From Spirochaetota bacterium (lineage in GTDB: Bacteria; Spirochaetota; JAGLSM01; JAKPMW01), in the NCBI GenBank assembly GCA_029548715.1, contig JAKPMW010000307.1:1-13995 (forward strand): DNA of 13,995 nt. Direction: 5' to 3'. Below are positions 1 to 6,646 of this stretch, in pieces. The notes under the pieces are model-generated. The model did no database searches and was not told where the DNA came from. It saw nothing but the letters and a program-made list of their open reading frames with translations. Position numbers and translations under genes: made by a program. Position 1 is the first letter of the stretch. Each line of letters starts with the position of its first letter.

Positions 1-180
1 CCGATCAGCATCATGGGGATCGGGCCTCACGAACTGGCGGGACGAAACCTCTTCGGGGCGGTCGGAGTTGCGGCCAGCCTGACCATGTCCTTCCTGTTTC
101 TCTACCAGATCGTTGCCATCCTTTCCAATCTTGTCTGCGGGGTCTTCCTTCCCGGAAGACGCTTTGGCGAAAGACATTGA
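1..180 (+). CDS. C-terminal fragment of a polytopic membrane protein, probably LPG synthase TM / UPF0104-like
   Basis: Frame 1 is open from the window edge to the TGA at 178-180, giving 59 residues of a gene that begins upstream. The fragment starts PISIMGIGPHELAGRNLFG, continues with a long hydrophobic stretch (about residues 22-50) and ends in a basic tail, GRRFGERH. The Pro-Ile-Ser-x-x-Gly-x-Gly-x-x-Glu pattern followed by a final hydrophobic pair is how I remember the C-terminal end of the lysylphosphatidylglycerol synthase transmembrane family (UPF0104, AglD-like), which includes lipid flippases and aminoacyl-phospholipid synthases. The match is from memory and only the tail is visible, so the family call is moderate and the substrate cannot be given. 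That the frame is coding is better supported, because the composition is typical of a membrane protein and its stop codon overlaps the likely gltA promoter. Confidence 0.55.
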   Translation, partial: PISIMGIGPHELAGRNLFGAVGVAASLTMSFLFLYQIVAILSNLVCGVFLPGRRFGERH

Positions 181-204
181 CAGAAACGGGCAAAACAGGG
201 TAAT
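177..204 (+). promoter_or_regulatory. Candidate sigma70-type promoter for gltA
   Basis: A perfect -35 hexamer TTGACA (177-182) overlaps the stop codon of the upstream gene. Sixteen bases later GGTAAT (199-204) matches four of six -10 positions. Transcription would start near 211 and leave a leader of roughly 114 nt before the gltA ATG. A second possible -10-like element, TGCTGTACG (275-283), lies further downstream but lacks a convincing -35. This is prediction by eye; no start site has been mapped. Confidence 0.45.
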
Positions 205-324
205 TTTTTCTCTCACCTTGGCCGCGTACTGTTGTGCACGCCGCTGTTGCCGGATTCGACACGCGGGCAGGGTGTGCTGTACGTAGCTGGCTGCACGCCC
301 CGGGCGATACCCAAAGGAGTTCTC

Positions 325-1665
325 ATGGCTGACACGATCATCATACCTGGAGAGTACCGCAATCTCAAGCAGCTCGAGCCGGCCCGCCTGCACGTAGACG
401 GGAAGGAATACGAGCTGCCCGTGGTCGAGGGTACGGAGGGTGAGCGGGCCATTGACATTACCAATCTTCGCAAGGCAAGCGGGCATGTCACGCTGGATGC
501 AGGCTACCAGAATACCGGTTCCTGCACTTCAAATATCACCTATATTGACGGTGAAAAGGGTATTCTCCGCTATCGCGGGATTCCCATCGAGCAGCTGGCC
601 GAACGGGCATCGTTTGTCGAGACAGCCTATCTGCTTGTCCACGGCAAGCTTCCCAACCGTGCCGAGATGCGCAAGTTCAGAAACCTTCTGACACAGCACT
701 CGATGATCCACGAGGACATGCTGACCTTTTTTCACGGACTCCCGCGTGAGGCCCATCCGATGGCGATTCTCTCATCGATGGTCAACTCGCTTTCGATTTA
801 TTATCCCGAGGTGGCCAGTACGGGCGGCGAGGGCAATGGAGAGGAACTGGATATCGCGGTTGCCCGCCTGATCTCGAAGGTGCGCACGATTGCCGCGTTT
901 TCGTACAAAAAGTCCATTGGTGAGCCGTTCGTCTATCCCACCAACTACACCTATTGCGCGAATTTCCTGCACATGATGTTTTCGAGTCCGATCCAGAAGT
1001 ACAAGCTCAACCATGTGGTGATCAGGGCCCTGAATCTTCTCCTGATCCTCCATGCGGATCACGAGCAAAACTGTTCGACCTCGACGGTCAGGCTTGTCGG
1101 GTCAAGCAAGGTCAACCTCTACGCCTCGATCTGTGCCGGGATCTGCGCTCTCTGGGGACCATTGCATGGCGGGGCCAACCAGAAGGTCATCGAGACGCTT
1201 GAGTATATTCGCGACAACAATATCCCGGTCAAAAAGTACATTGAGATGGTCAAGGACAAGGACAAGCCGCAGCGTTTGATGGGCTTTGGCCATCGTGTCT
1301 ACCGCAACTACGATCCACGGGCCAAAATCATCAAGAAGACCTGCACTGAGGTCCTCGAGCACATGAAGTCGGATGATCCCCTGCTTGACATCGCTCTCGA
1401 GCTCGAGGAGATCGCCCTGCATGACCAGTATTTCATCGATCGCAAGCTCTACCCCAACGTGGATTTTTATTCAGGCATCATCTACAAGGCGATCGGGATT
1501 CCGACCAACATGTTTACCGTGATGTTTGCCATCGGACGCCTGCCAGGCTGGATTGCCCAATGGAAGGAGATGCATGATTCGGCACCCTTCAAGATTGGAC
1601 GGCCACGCCAGATCTATAACGGGCCCCTGATCCGGGACTACGTGCCCATTGACGAGAGGGAGTAG
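325..1665 (+). CDS. gltA: Citrate synthase (type II)
   Basis: This 446-residue protein condenses oxaloacetate and acetyl-CoA to citrate, the entry step of the TCA cycle, in the cytoplasm. All three catalytic residues are visible: His281 in GPLHGGANQKV, His323 in MGFGHRVYRNYDPRAK and Asp380 in DFYSG. The small N-terminal domain (about residues 1-50, with HVDGKEYELPVVEGTEG) and the total length fit the type II, usually hexameric and NADH-sensitive, class known from Gram-negative bacteria; that regulation is inferred from the family. The frame is open further upstream to 232, but I chose the ATG at 325 because AAAGGAG (313-319) sits 5 nt before it and the extra upstream residues do not look like protein. 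The gene seems to stand alone: upstream gap 144 nt, downstream gap about 150 nt, no clear terminator. Citrate synthase is missing from host-restricted spirochaetes such as Treponema and Borrelia, so its presence would suggest a free-living member if the lineage guess is right. Confidence 0.97.
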   Translation: MADTIIIPGEYRNLKQLEPARLHVDGKEYELPVVEGTEGERAIDITNLRKASGHVTLDAGYQNTGSCTSNITYIDGEKGILRYRGIPIEQLAERASFVETAYLLVHGKLPNRAEMRKFRNLLTQHSMIHEDMLTFFHGLPREAHPMAILSSMVNSLSIYYPEVASTGGEGNGEELDIAVARLISKVRTIAAFSYKKSIGEPFVYPTNYTYCANFLHMMFSSPIQKYKLNHVVIRALNLLLILHADHEQNCSTSTVRLVGSSKVNLYASICAGICALWGPLHGGANQKVIETLEYIRDNNIPVKKYIEMVKDKDKPQRLMGFGHRVYRNYDPRAKIIKKTCTEVLEHMKSDDPLLDIALELEEIALHDQYFIDRKLYPNVDFYSGIIYKAIGIPTNMFTVMFAIGRLPGWIAQWKEMHDSAPFKIGRPRQIYNGPLIRDYVPIDERE

Positions 1666-1732
1666 GTTCCGCAAGCAGGGACGGATGCTGAGCCGGTTTT
1701 TCAGGGGGAACAGCGGCCGACCAACAAGGGCC

Positions 1733-1762
1733 TTGATTCCCGGCAGGTGTTGGTGCTATACA
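1733..1762 (+). promoter_or_regulatory. Candidate extended -10 promoter upstream of the 1816 gene
   Basis: TTGATT (1733-1738) and TATACA (1757-1762) are separated by 18 bases, and TGC directly before the -10 makes it an extended -10. The decamer GGTGCTATAC recurs in the promoter before the barrel pair at 3115. A short hairpin, GTACA-GGCCG-TGTAC (1765-1779), follows the presumed start site. Confidence 0.45.
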
Positions 1763-1815
1763 TAGTACAGGCCGTGTACCGGCCGGCATTTGAATGAAAC
1801 GGGGGCACACCCATC

Positions 1816-2208
1816 ATGAAGACAGGTCTTGGCATCATTCTGGTTCTGCTGCTGGCTGTTGCCGGTGTGGCGCAGTCCGAAACAGGCGTCGCGCCGCTGC
1901 ACGCCATTCAGGGTACCTGGAAAAAGTCCCAGCCTGCGGCAGAGCTGCTCGGGGGGACTGTATCCATAGACATGGCGGCCAAAACGTTTTCGTTTTCCTG
2001 GAAAAATCGCGGTCAGCTCAGCTACGCCATCAGCGATGTCAAGGAAGACAATGAGACGGGCATGCCCAGGTATACCCTGACGCTTCGCGGGGCGGCCGGA
2101 ACAATGACCCTGACGGTGCTTGCGTTTAGCGAGTCCACGGTCTACATCGGGCAGACGCCCCATGCCGGCATTGCCATCTGGGGCGCCTACTCCCGGGTCA
2201 ATCCATAA
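1816..2208 (+). CDS. Small exported protein of unknown function
   Basis: The 130-residue product begins with a typical Sec signal peptide: MKT, a hydrophobic core (GLGIILVLLLAVAGV) and a probable cut after AQS at about residue 21. The mature part of about 110 residues is rich in alternating polar and hydrophobic stretches (TVSIDMAAKTFSFSW, RYTLTLRGAAGTMTLTVL), which suggests a small beta-sheet or lipocalin-like fold, and it opens with IQGTWKKS. I do not recognise the family. There is no lipobox cysteine, so it should be soluble in the periplasm or released. The ribosome site is weak (GGGGG at 1801-1805, 10 nt before ATG). A candidate promoter lies at 1733-1762. The next gene follows closely in another frame, so the two may be co-transcribed. 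Confidence 0.75.
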   Translation: MKTGLGIILVLLLAVAGVAQSETGVAPLHAIQGTWKKSQPAAELLGGTVSIDMAAKTFSFSWKNRGQLSYAISDVKEDNETGMPRYTLTLRGAAGTMTLTVLAFSESTVYIGQTPHAGIAIWGAYSRVNP

Positions 2209-2263
2209 ATCCCGGTTGTACCAAGTGACGGCGGGCCGGTATAGCGAGACTGTGGAAGTTCCG

Positions 2264-2977
2264 GTGCCCATGCCCGGGGTGGTCCGGATTGACCCCTGGC
2301 TGGCCCGCCTTGTCAGCAAAAACGGGTTTACCAGGGGAGCCCTCTCAATCCAGGCTCCGCATGCCGTCTTGACCGCTGTCGACTTTCAGAATACCGATCT
2401 GGATGCCCTCCCATACTGGTTTGCCCGGCGGCGTTCGGTCCTGATGAAGGCCGGTGTGCGGACAGCCGGCGCTTCGATGTCCATTCCGGTCAATCATGGG
2501 CGCCTCGTCGTGGGAGACCGGCAGCACCTTGTGCTCTTTGCCGGGGCTGCTGATTCACCGGACATGCTGACCCTGCACGTGACCTTTATTCCCTCCGATG
2601 TGATTCTCAAGCTGGCTTCGCGTACCATGCGCCATCCGCTTGAGGCCGAACCCGTTCTGGATCTGATCGAGAAGGAAATCAACGATCCCGGCTACCGTGG
2701 GCGGATTTGTGTGATCACTCCTGATACGCATACGGCGCTTACGCTGGCACGCGAGCCCGATGTCTGGACCGCCTCGTTTTCGTCAGCCATCGCCGAAGAT
2801 ATCGGTGACGGCTCGGCCAAACCGTCGGCCCTGGCGGCCCTGGCCGGGCAGTGGATCGATCTGGCGTATCAGGATAATCAGCTCTGCACATCCGAGATCC
2901 CCTTTCTCTGCTGCATGGCCGACGGGGTTGCGCGGCACGATCTGTATATCCTGCTCTATGGGCGTGAGGCCGTCTGA
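2264..2977 (+). CDS. Hypothetical protein, no family recognised
   Basis: The frame stays open to a TGA at 2975-2977 and encodes about 237 residues with no signal peptide or membrane helix, so it is probably cytoplasmic. I could not place it in a family. The middle is beta-rich (GRLVVGDRQHLVLFAG, DMLTLHVTFIP) and is followed by a helical stretch (LDLIEKEIN) and a C-terminal region with a CTSEIPFLCC cysteine group. The start is uncertain. The frame is open back to 2120, but residues before about 2210 overlap the previous gene and look like a shadow of it. I chose GTG 2264 because GGAAG (2254-2258) stands 5 nt before it; ATG 2270 and TTG 2216 are alternatives. A weak TTGTAC-18-TATAGC element (2216-2245) could provide its own promoter, otherwise it is co-transcribed with the gene at 1816. 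Confidence 0.6.
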   Translation: MPMPGVVRIDPWLARLVSKNGFTRGALSIQAPHAVLTAVDFQNTDLDALPYWFARRRSVLMKAGVRTAGASMSIPVNHGRLVVGDRQHLVLFAGAADSPDMLTLHVTFIPSDVILKLASRTMRHPLEAEPVLDLIEKEINDPGYRGRICVITPDTHTALTLAREPDVWTASFSSAIAEDIGDGSAKPSALAALAGQWIDLAYQDNQLCTSEIPFLCCMADGVARHDLYILLYGREAV

Positions 2978-3027
2978 GACCGGGGGATTGCTGCCCGCCG
3001 CGTTGCGTCCCGTGCCTCCTTCACTGT

Positions 3028-3055
3028 TTGAAATGAAGATGCAAGGTGCTATACT
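3028..3055 (+). promoter_or_regulatory. Candidate extended -10 promoter for the barrel gene pair
   Basis: TTGAAA (3028-3033), a 16-base spacer and TATACT (3050-3055) form a good sigma70-type promoter, with TGC just before the -10 (extended -10). Matches are four of six at -35 and five of six at -10. Transcription would start near 3062, which puts the hairpin at 3071-3088 close to the 5' end of the message. Confidence 0.55.
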
Positions 3056-3070
3056 CAGGGGTGTACAGTA

Positions 3071-3088
3071 GCAGCAGGCAACTGCTGC
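3071..3088 (+). promoter_or_regulatory. 5' leader hairpin with GCAA (GNRA) tetraloop
   Basis: GCAGCAG (3071-3077) and CTGCTGC (3082-3088) pair perfectly around a GCAA loop (3078-3081). The loop belongs to the GNRA class of unusually stable tetraloops. The hairpin sits about 10 nt from the predicted transcript start and 26 nt before the ATG, leaving the ribosome site free. Such 5' stem-loops often stabilise messages for abundant outer-membrane proteins; that role here is inferred. Confidence 0.5.
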
Positions 3089-3114
3089 CAACCAACCGTT
3101 ATGGGGGAATCAGT

Positions 3115-4458
3115 ATGATGCGCAGGACATTGGCGCTGTGCGCCATGATATGTATCATCTTTGCCGGTTTTGCCTCTGCCGATGAACTGCCGGCTGCGAC
3201 CGACGGGAAGGCGGCGGATACCGGCGAAAAGCCCGGTGTCGAGTCGGCTATTCCGGGGGCGGCAGCCGGGCTGCTTTTTGGGGCATTTATCGGTGCTGCA
3301 ACTATCGATGGTGTCACCTACACCCAGGTTACACTCAATCCCGACCTTGATCTTGGTGGATGGGGTATCGGACTCGACATCAACCTCGAATTCGACAAGG
3401 ATGGCAAGCTCCGGCCCGGTGAATGGGACAGCTGGCAGGCCATCCTCAACAAGATCCGCTACATCCGTGTCGGGCAGAAGGGCGAGACATTTTTCTTCCG
3501 CCTTGGGGCTCTCAAGGACGTGACCATCGGGCATGGAACCATCATGGAAGGTTTTGCAAATACCCTGTATTATCCGGATGTGCGCATGCCGGGTCTCCAG
3601 CTTGACATCGATTTCGGCGAATTTGGTTTTGAAACCTTTACCGAAAACGCCCTTGATGTCGACATTGTCGCGACCCGCTTCTTTGTTCGTCCGTTGGGAG
3701 GGCTTTTCAAGAAGCTGCATATCGGAGTTACGTTTGCCGCAGATTTCGACACACTCAACCCGGTCAAAACCGGCAAGGACAAGTACGAGTTTGAAGACAA
3801 TCCTGCCAGCCGTGTGGTGCGCGTGTACGGAATTGACGCCGGACTTCCGCTGCCCTCACTGGGCGTTCTCGAATGGATGTGGTTTGCCGATTACGTCCAG
3901 ATCGTGGACAAGGGGAACGGCTTTTCGACCGGTCTGATTGGTGAGATGGCCTTTATCTTCAACTGGAAACTCGAGTTCAACCGCTTTGCACCCGGATTTG
4001 CCGGACCCTTTTTCGATTACTTCTACATGGCAGATCGCGGAACCAAGTATGCGGCTCTCGACCAGATCACCGACCCCTATAATGGCTGGAAATTCAGGAT
4101 CTGGCGCAACTTCAGCATCATGAAGACGGACGACCTGACTCTGGCCCTCCAGGTCAGCGACACGGACGGGGACGACCAAAAGCCGATGCTGGTGTTTGAC
4201 CTCCATGTTGACCGCAAGCTCCTCTTCGACAAGGTCGAGTTCCACCTGACCTATACAAAAAAGGACATCGACAGCTTCAAGAAGGCCTTCACTATCGAGG
4301 GACTGGATACCATCATCAACTGGCAGATCGGATACATGATTGCCGAAAACGTCATGATCTCGGTCAACTACACCAAGACCTTCATGGAAGATCCGGAAAA
4401 CCCCGGGCAGATCAAGGGACAGGAAGCCACGTCTGTCCAGACGCAGCTCAAATTCTGA
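3115..4458 (+). CDS. Outer-membrane beta-barrel protein, paralogue of the next gene
   Basis: The 447-residue precursor has a Sec signal peptide (MMRRTLALCAMICIIFAGFASA, cut before DELPA). Most of the mature part alternates polar and aromatic residues in short strands, and the last residues VQTQLKF end in phenylalanine, the usual outer-membrane assembly signal, so I infer a beta-barrel. Residues from about 110 to 230 align with the next gene: IGHGTIM (from residue 138), GLQLDIDFGEFGFE and an RFFVRP motif have close partners there. It has no FecR domain; its N-terminal segment is a short Ala/Gly-rich region (about 40-60) that could be a hydrophobic patch. The frame is open back to 3046, but ATG 3115 starts the signal peptide and has GGGGGAA (3103-3109) before it; ATG 3118 is equally possible. 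The next gene starts 12 nt after the stop, so the two are one unit. I cannot assign a substrate. Confidence 0.8.
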   Translation: MMRRTLALCAMICIIFAGFASADELPAATDGKAADTGEKPGVESAIPGAAAGLLFGAFIGAATIDGVTYTQVTLNPDLDLGGWGIGLDINLEFDKDGKLRPGEWDSWQAILNKIRYIRVGQKGETFFFRLGALKDVTIGHGTIMEGFANTLYYPDVRMPGLQLDIDFGEFGFETFTENALDVDIVATRFFVRPLGGLFKKLHIGVTFAADFDTLNPVKTGKDKYEFEDNPASRVVRVYGIDAGLPLPSLGVLEWMWFADYVQIVDKGNGFSTGLIGEMAFIFNWKLEFNRFAPGFAGPFFDYFYMADRGTKYAALDQITDPYNGWKFRIWRNFSIMKTDDLTLALQVSDTDGDDQKPMLVFDLHVDRKLLFDKVEFHLTYTKKDIDSFKKAFTIEGLDTIINWQIGYMIAENVMISVNYTKTFMEDPENPGQIKGQEATSVQTQLKF

Positions 4459-4470
4459 GGAGGATGACAG

Positions 4471-6450
4471 ATGCGCAGGAGTGTACGATATGCAGTGCTT
4501 CTCGTCCTGATGTGTGCCGCGTGGGGGACGACGCTTGAAGCACAGGAAAATGCGGCCCTTGTCATCCAGCAGGTGATAGGCGAGGCCCAGGTCAAGCAGG
4601 GTGAGGGCCAGTGGATGCAGGCCCGGGTCGGGATGAGGTTGCTCCCCGGGATGCGGGTCCGTACCGGTGGGGGTGGCCTGGTCAAGGCGTCAGTCGGGAG
4701 CGACATGTCCTCATTGGTTACCCTCCGTGATGGTGTGATGGATGTGTCCGAAATAGCGATTGCGGCAAACAACCGCAAGGCGCATTTCATGCTCCATTCG
4801 GGGCGCATCGCAGCCGCCGTCTCGGGAAAATACAACAATGACTTTTCTGTGCGTACCCGCACAGCGGTTGCCGGAGTACGCGGGACCGAGTACGGGGTCG
4901 AGTACAGTGATGACGAGCAGAGCAATGTCTACGTGTTTCGCGGGAAAGTGGATGTGCAGAGCCTCGATGCACTCGGGCAGCCCCGGGGGCAGGCCCGCAG
5001 TGTGGCTGCCGGCGAAAAGGTTGTGGTCAGGCCCACCGGCGAGGTCTCTCCGGTAGCCCCGATTGCAAAGCCCGATGAAAACCGGTTTGCCATGCAGGTC
5101 GACAAGGCACCCGAAAAGAAGGACGACGGGAAGAAGCCTGACGAGACCAAGGATGACGGCAAAAAGGATGATGGCAAAAAGGATGGCGGGACGTCCCGTG
5201 ACGGCTCGGCAGCGCCCGCTTCAGGGAGTGGCTGGTCTGGCAGTCTGGGTCCGGTCGTGATTGGCGACAAGACCTGGACCAAGATGCTCCTTGCCCCCCA
5301 GTTTCAGCTGGGCAAGCTGACGCTCGCCCTGTATGTGCCGATTTATTATGATGCCAACGAGCCGATCTGGGAGACCAGCCGCTGGTACAATGCCGACGAA
5401 TACGATTTTGAAAACTTTGGCGACTTTTTGCATGACATTCTCCTCAAGTTCCGCTTCATTCAGTACGGGAGCAAGGGCGACGAGGTATTTGTCAAGGTCG
5501 GGAGCATTGATGATTTTGTCATCGGGCATGGCCTGATCATGAACAACTACAACAACATGCTCCAGTTCCCCTCGGTGCGCAAGATCGGTCTCCAGCTGGA
5601 TCTCGATTTCGGGGCGGTCGGGTTTGAGAGCATGATGGCCGATGTCCATGAGACCAAGATCTTTGGTGGCCGGGCCTATGTCAGACCCTTTACCGGGTTT
5701 CTCGACCGACTGGCCTTTGGCCTCTCGTACGTCGCAGACATCCGCACGGCTCCGGACATCAACAACTATGCGACCGTGTTCGGGACAGGCATCGACTTTG
5801 AGTTCCCGCTGCCCAGTCTGGGTGTCCTGACCTGGATGGTTTTTGCCGATTATGCGACTCTCGGATACAAGACGACCGGAACCGTGGGCGGCAAGGCGAA
5901 TGAGGAGATCGGGTTCAACGGAGGACATGGCTGGACGTATGGTGTCAAGGGCCGGCTCCTCTTCTTCAAGTACCAGCTTGCCTTCCGCAACCTTTCGGGC
6001 GGATTCATCCCCGAGTATTTCGACTCGTACTACGATGTCGAGCGCCAGGCACGGGCCGAAACCCTGATCGGTGCCAACCGCAGCGACTTCAACGGCTGGC
6101 TCTTCGAGACTGGCTTTGATCTCGAAAACGTGGGCTATGTCAAACTCAACTTCCAGGAGTATTACGGAATCCAGGGTGGGGTGGCGACCACGGACAACAA
6201 GCTGACCTTCGGGGCCGAGCTCAAAAAGGGTGTTGTGCCCAAGTTCCACGCTGTGTTCCTCTACGAGAGGACCCATGTGATCGGCAAGGAACTGTTTGAC
6301 AATATCTTTGGTGACAACACGGTCACCACCTTCAGCCTCTTCTACGAGGTCAGCGAGGGTGTCGAGATCGTCGGTACCTACCGCCGCTTCTACGAAAAGG
6401 GTGGCGGGTACACGGGAAGTTACAGCATCGAGACCCAGATGGGGCTCTGA
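4471..6450 (+). CDS. FecR-domain protein fused to a C-terminal outer-membrane beta-barrel
   Basis: This 659-residue precursor has three parts. After a signal peptide (residues 1-24, ending TTLEA) comes a FecR domain at about 30-190, with GRIAAAV, FSVRTRTAVAGVRGTEYGV (125-143, the family's signature) and a closing AAGEKVVV. A lysine/aspartate-rich linker with DDGKK repeats (about 213-245) follows. From about 258 to the end is a barrel-like region related to the preceding gene (IGHGLIM from 351, GLQLDLDFGAVGFE, AYVRP, LPSLGVL). In the classical iron-citrate system FecR is an inner-membrane regulator that relays a signal to a sigma factor; here there is no N-terminal cytoplasmic segment or membrane anchor beyond the cleaved signal, so the domain should sit in the periplasm next to the barrel. 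AGGAGG (4458-4463) lies 7 nt before the ATG and overlaps the previous stop codon. A strong terminator follows at 6475-6509. A cell-wall-contact or gating role is speculative. Confidence 0.85.
   Translation: MRRSVRYAVLLVLMCAAWGTTLEAQENAALVIQQVIGEAQVKQGEGQWMQARVGMRLLPGMRVRTGGGGLVKASVGSDMSSLVTLRDGVMDVSEIAIAANNRKAHFMLHSGRIAAAVSGKYNNDFSVRTRTAVAGVRGTEYGVEYSDDEQSNVYVFRGKVDVQSLDALGQPRGQARSVAAGEKVVVRPTGEVSPVAPIAKPDENRFAMQVDKAPEKKDDGKKPDETKDDGKKDDGKKDGGTSRDGSAAPASGSGWSGSLGPVVIGDKTWTKMLLAPQFQLGKLTLALYVPIYYDANEPIWETSRWYNADEYDFENFGDFLHDILLKFRFIQYGSKGDEVFVKVGSIDDFVIGHGLIMNNYNNMLQFPSVRKIGLQLDLDFGAVGFESMMADVHETKIFGGRAYVRPFTGFLDRLAFGLSYVADIRTAPDINNYATVFGTGIDFEFPLPSLGVLTWMVFADYATLGYKTTGTVGGKANEEIGFNGGHGWTYGVKGRLLFFKYQLAFRNLSGGFIPEYFDSYYDVERQARAETLIGANRSDFNGWLFETGFDLENVGYVKLNFQEYYGIQGGVATTDNKLTFGAELKKGVVPKFHAVFLYERTHVIGKELFDNIFGDNTVTTFSLFYEVSEGVEIVGTYRRFYEKGGGYTGSYSIETQMGL
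5113..5190 (+). repeat. Coding repeat: DDGKK linker units
   Basis: A 15-bp unit encoding Asp-Asp-Gly-Lys-Lys occurs at 5122-5136, 5152-5166 and 5167-5181. The last two are directly adjacent and nearly identical (GATGAYGGCAAAAAG), and a partial unit follows. It codes for the charged, probably disordered linker between the FecR domain and the barrel. Such tracts can change copy number by slippage without shifting the frame. Confidence 0.7.
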
Positions 6451-6474
6451 TTGTTCCCGTTGTTCCTGCAGTGC

Positions 6475-6509
6475 ACAACCCGCTCCGGTTTGGGGCGGGT
6501 TGTTTGTTT
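6475..6509 (+). terminator. Intrinsic terminator after the barrel gene pair
   Basis: ACAACCCGCTCC (6475-6486) pairs with GGGGCGGGTTGT (6492-6503) around a GGTTT loop, giving a 12-bp stem with one G-T wobble. It is followed by TTGTTT (6504-6509). It begins 25 nt after the stop codon at 6450 and separates the outer-membrane unit from the mutL operon. Confidence 0.9.
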
Positions 6510-6560
6510 CTGGGGCCGTTTTTTCGGGAATCTGGCGTGTGCTTGTGAAACCCGCGTCAT

Positions 6561-6597
6561 GCTTTTCAGGGGGAGGCTTTTCATCGTAGCTTTTCAT
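6561..6597 (+). promoter_or_regulatory. Three direct copies of GCTTTTCA upstream of mutL
   Basis: GCTTTTCA occurs at 6561-6568, 6576-6583 and 6589-6596; the last two extend to GCTTTTCAT. The spacings are 15 and 13 bases, a little more than one helical turn. They lie 50-86 nt before the mutL ATG, in the only gap between the terminator and the operon. I see no convincing -35/-10 pair there. They may be operator sites for a regulator of the operon, or a small chance repeat. Confidence 0.35.
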
Positions 6598-6646
6598 GAT
6601 GAACAGGCTCCCGTCATTCAGGAGCGACAGCACGCGGAGGCGCCGG

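Noticed and set aside
1666..1756. A possible terminator after gltA.
   Set aside because: Only 4-bp stems (for example CTGA with TCAG) can be drawn and there is no T-tract after a stable hairpin.
2120..2263. An upstream extension of the unrecognised gene, starting inside the small exported protein gene.
   Set aside because: The added residues are Ser/Arg/Pro-rich and lie in the shadow of the previous gene until its stop at 2208; no ribosome site supports the 2120 start.
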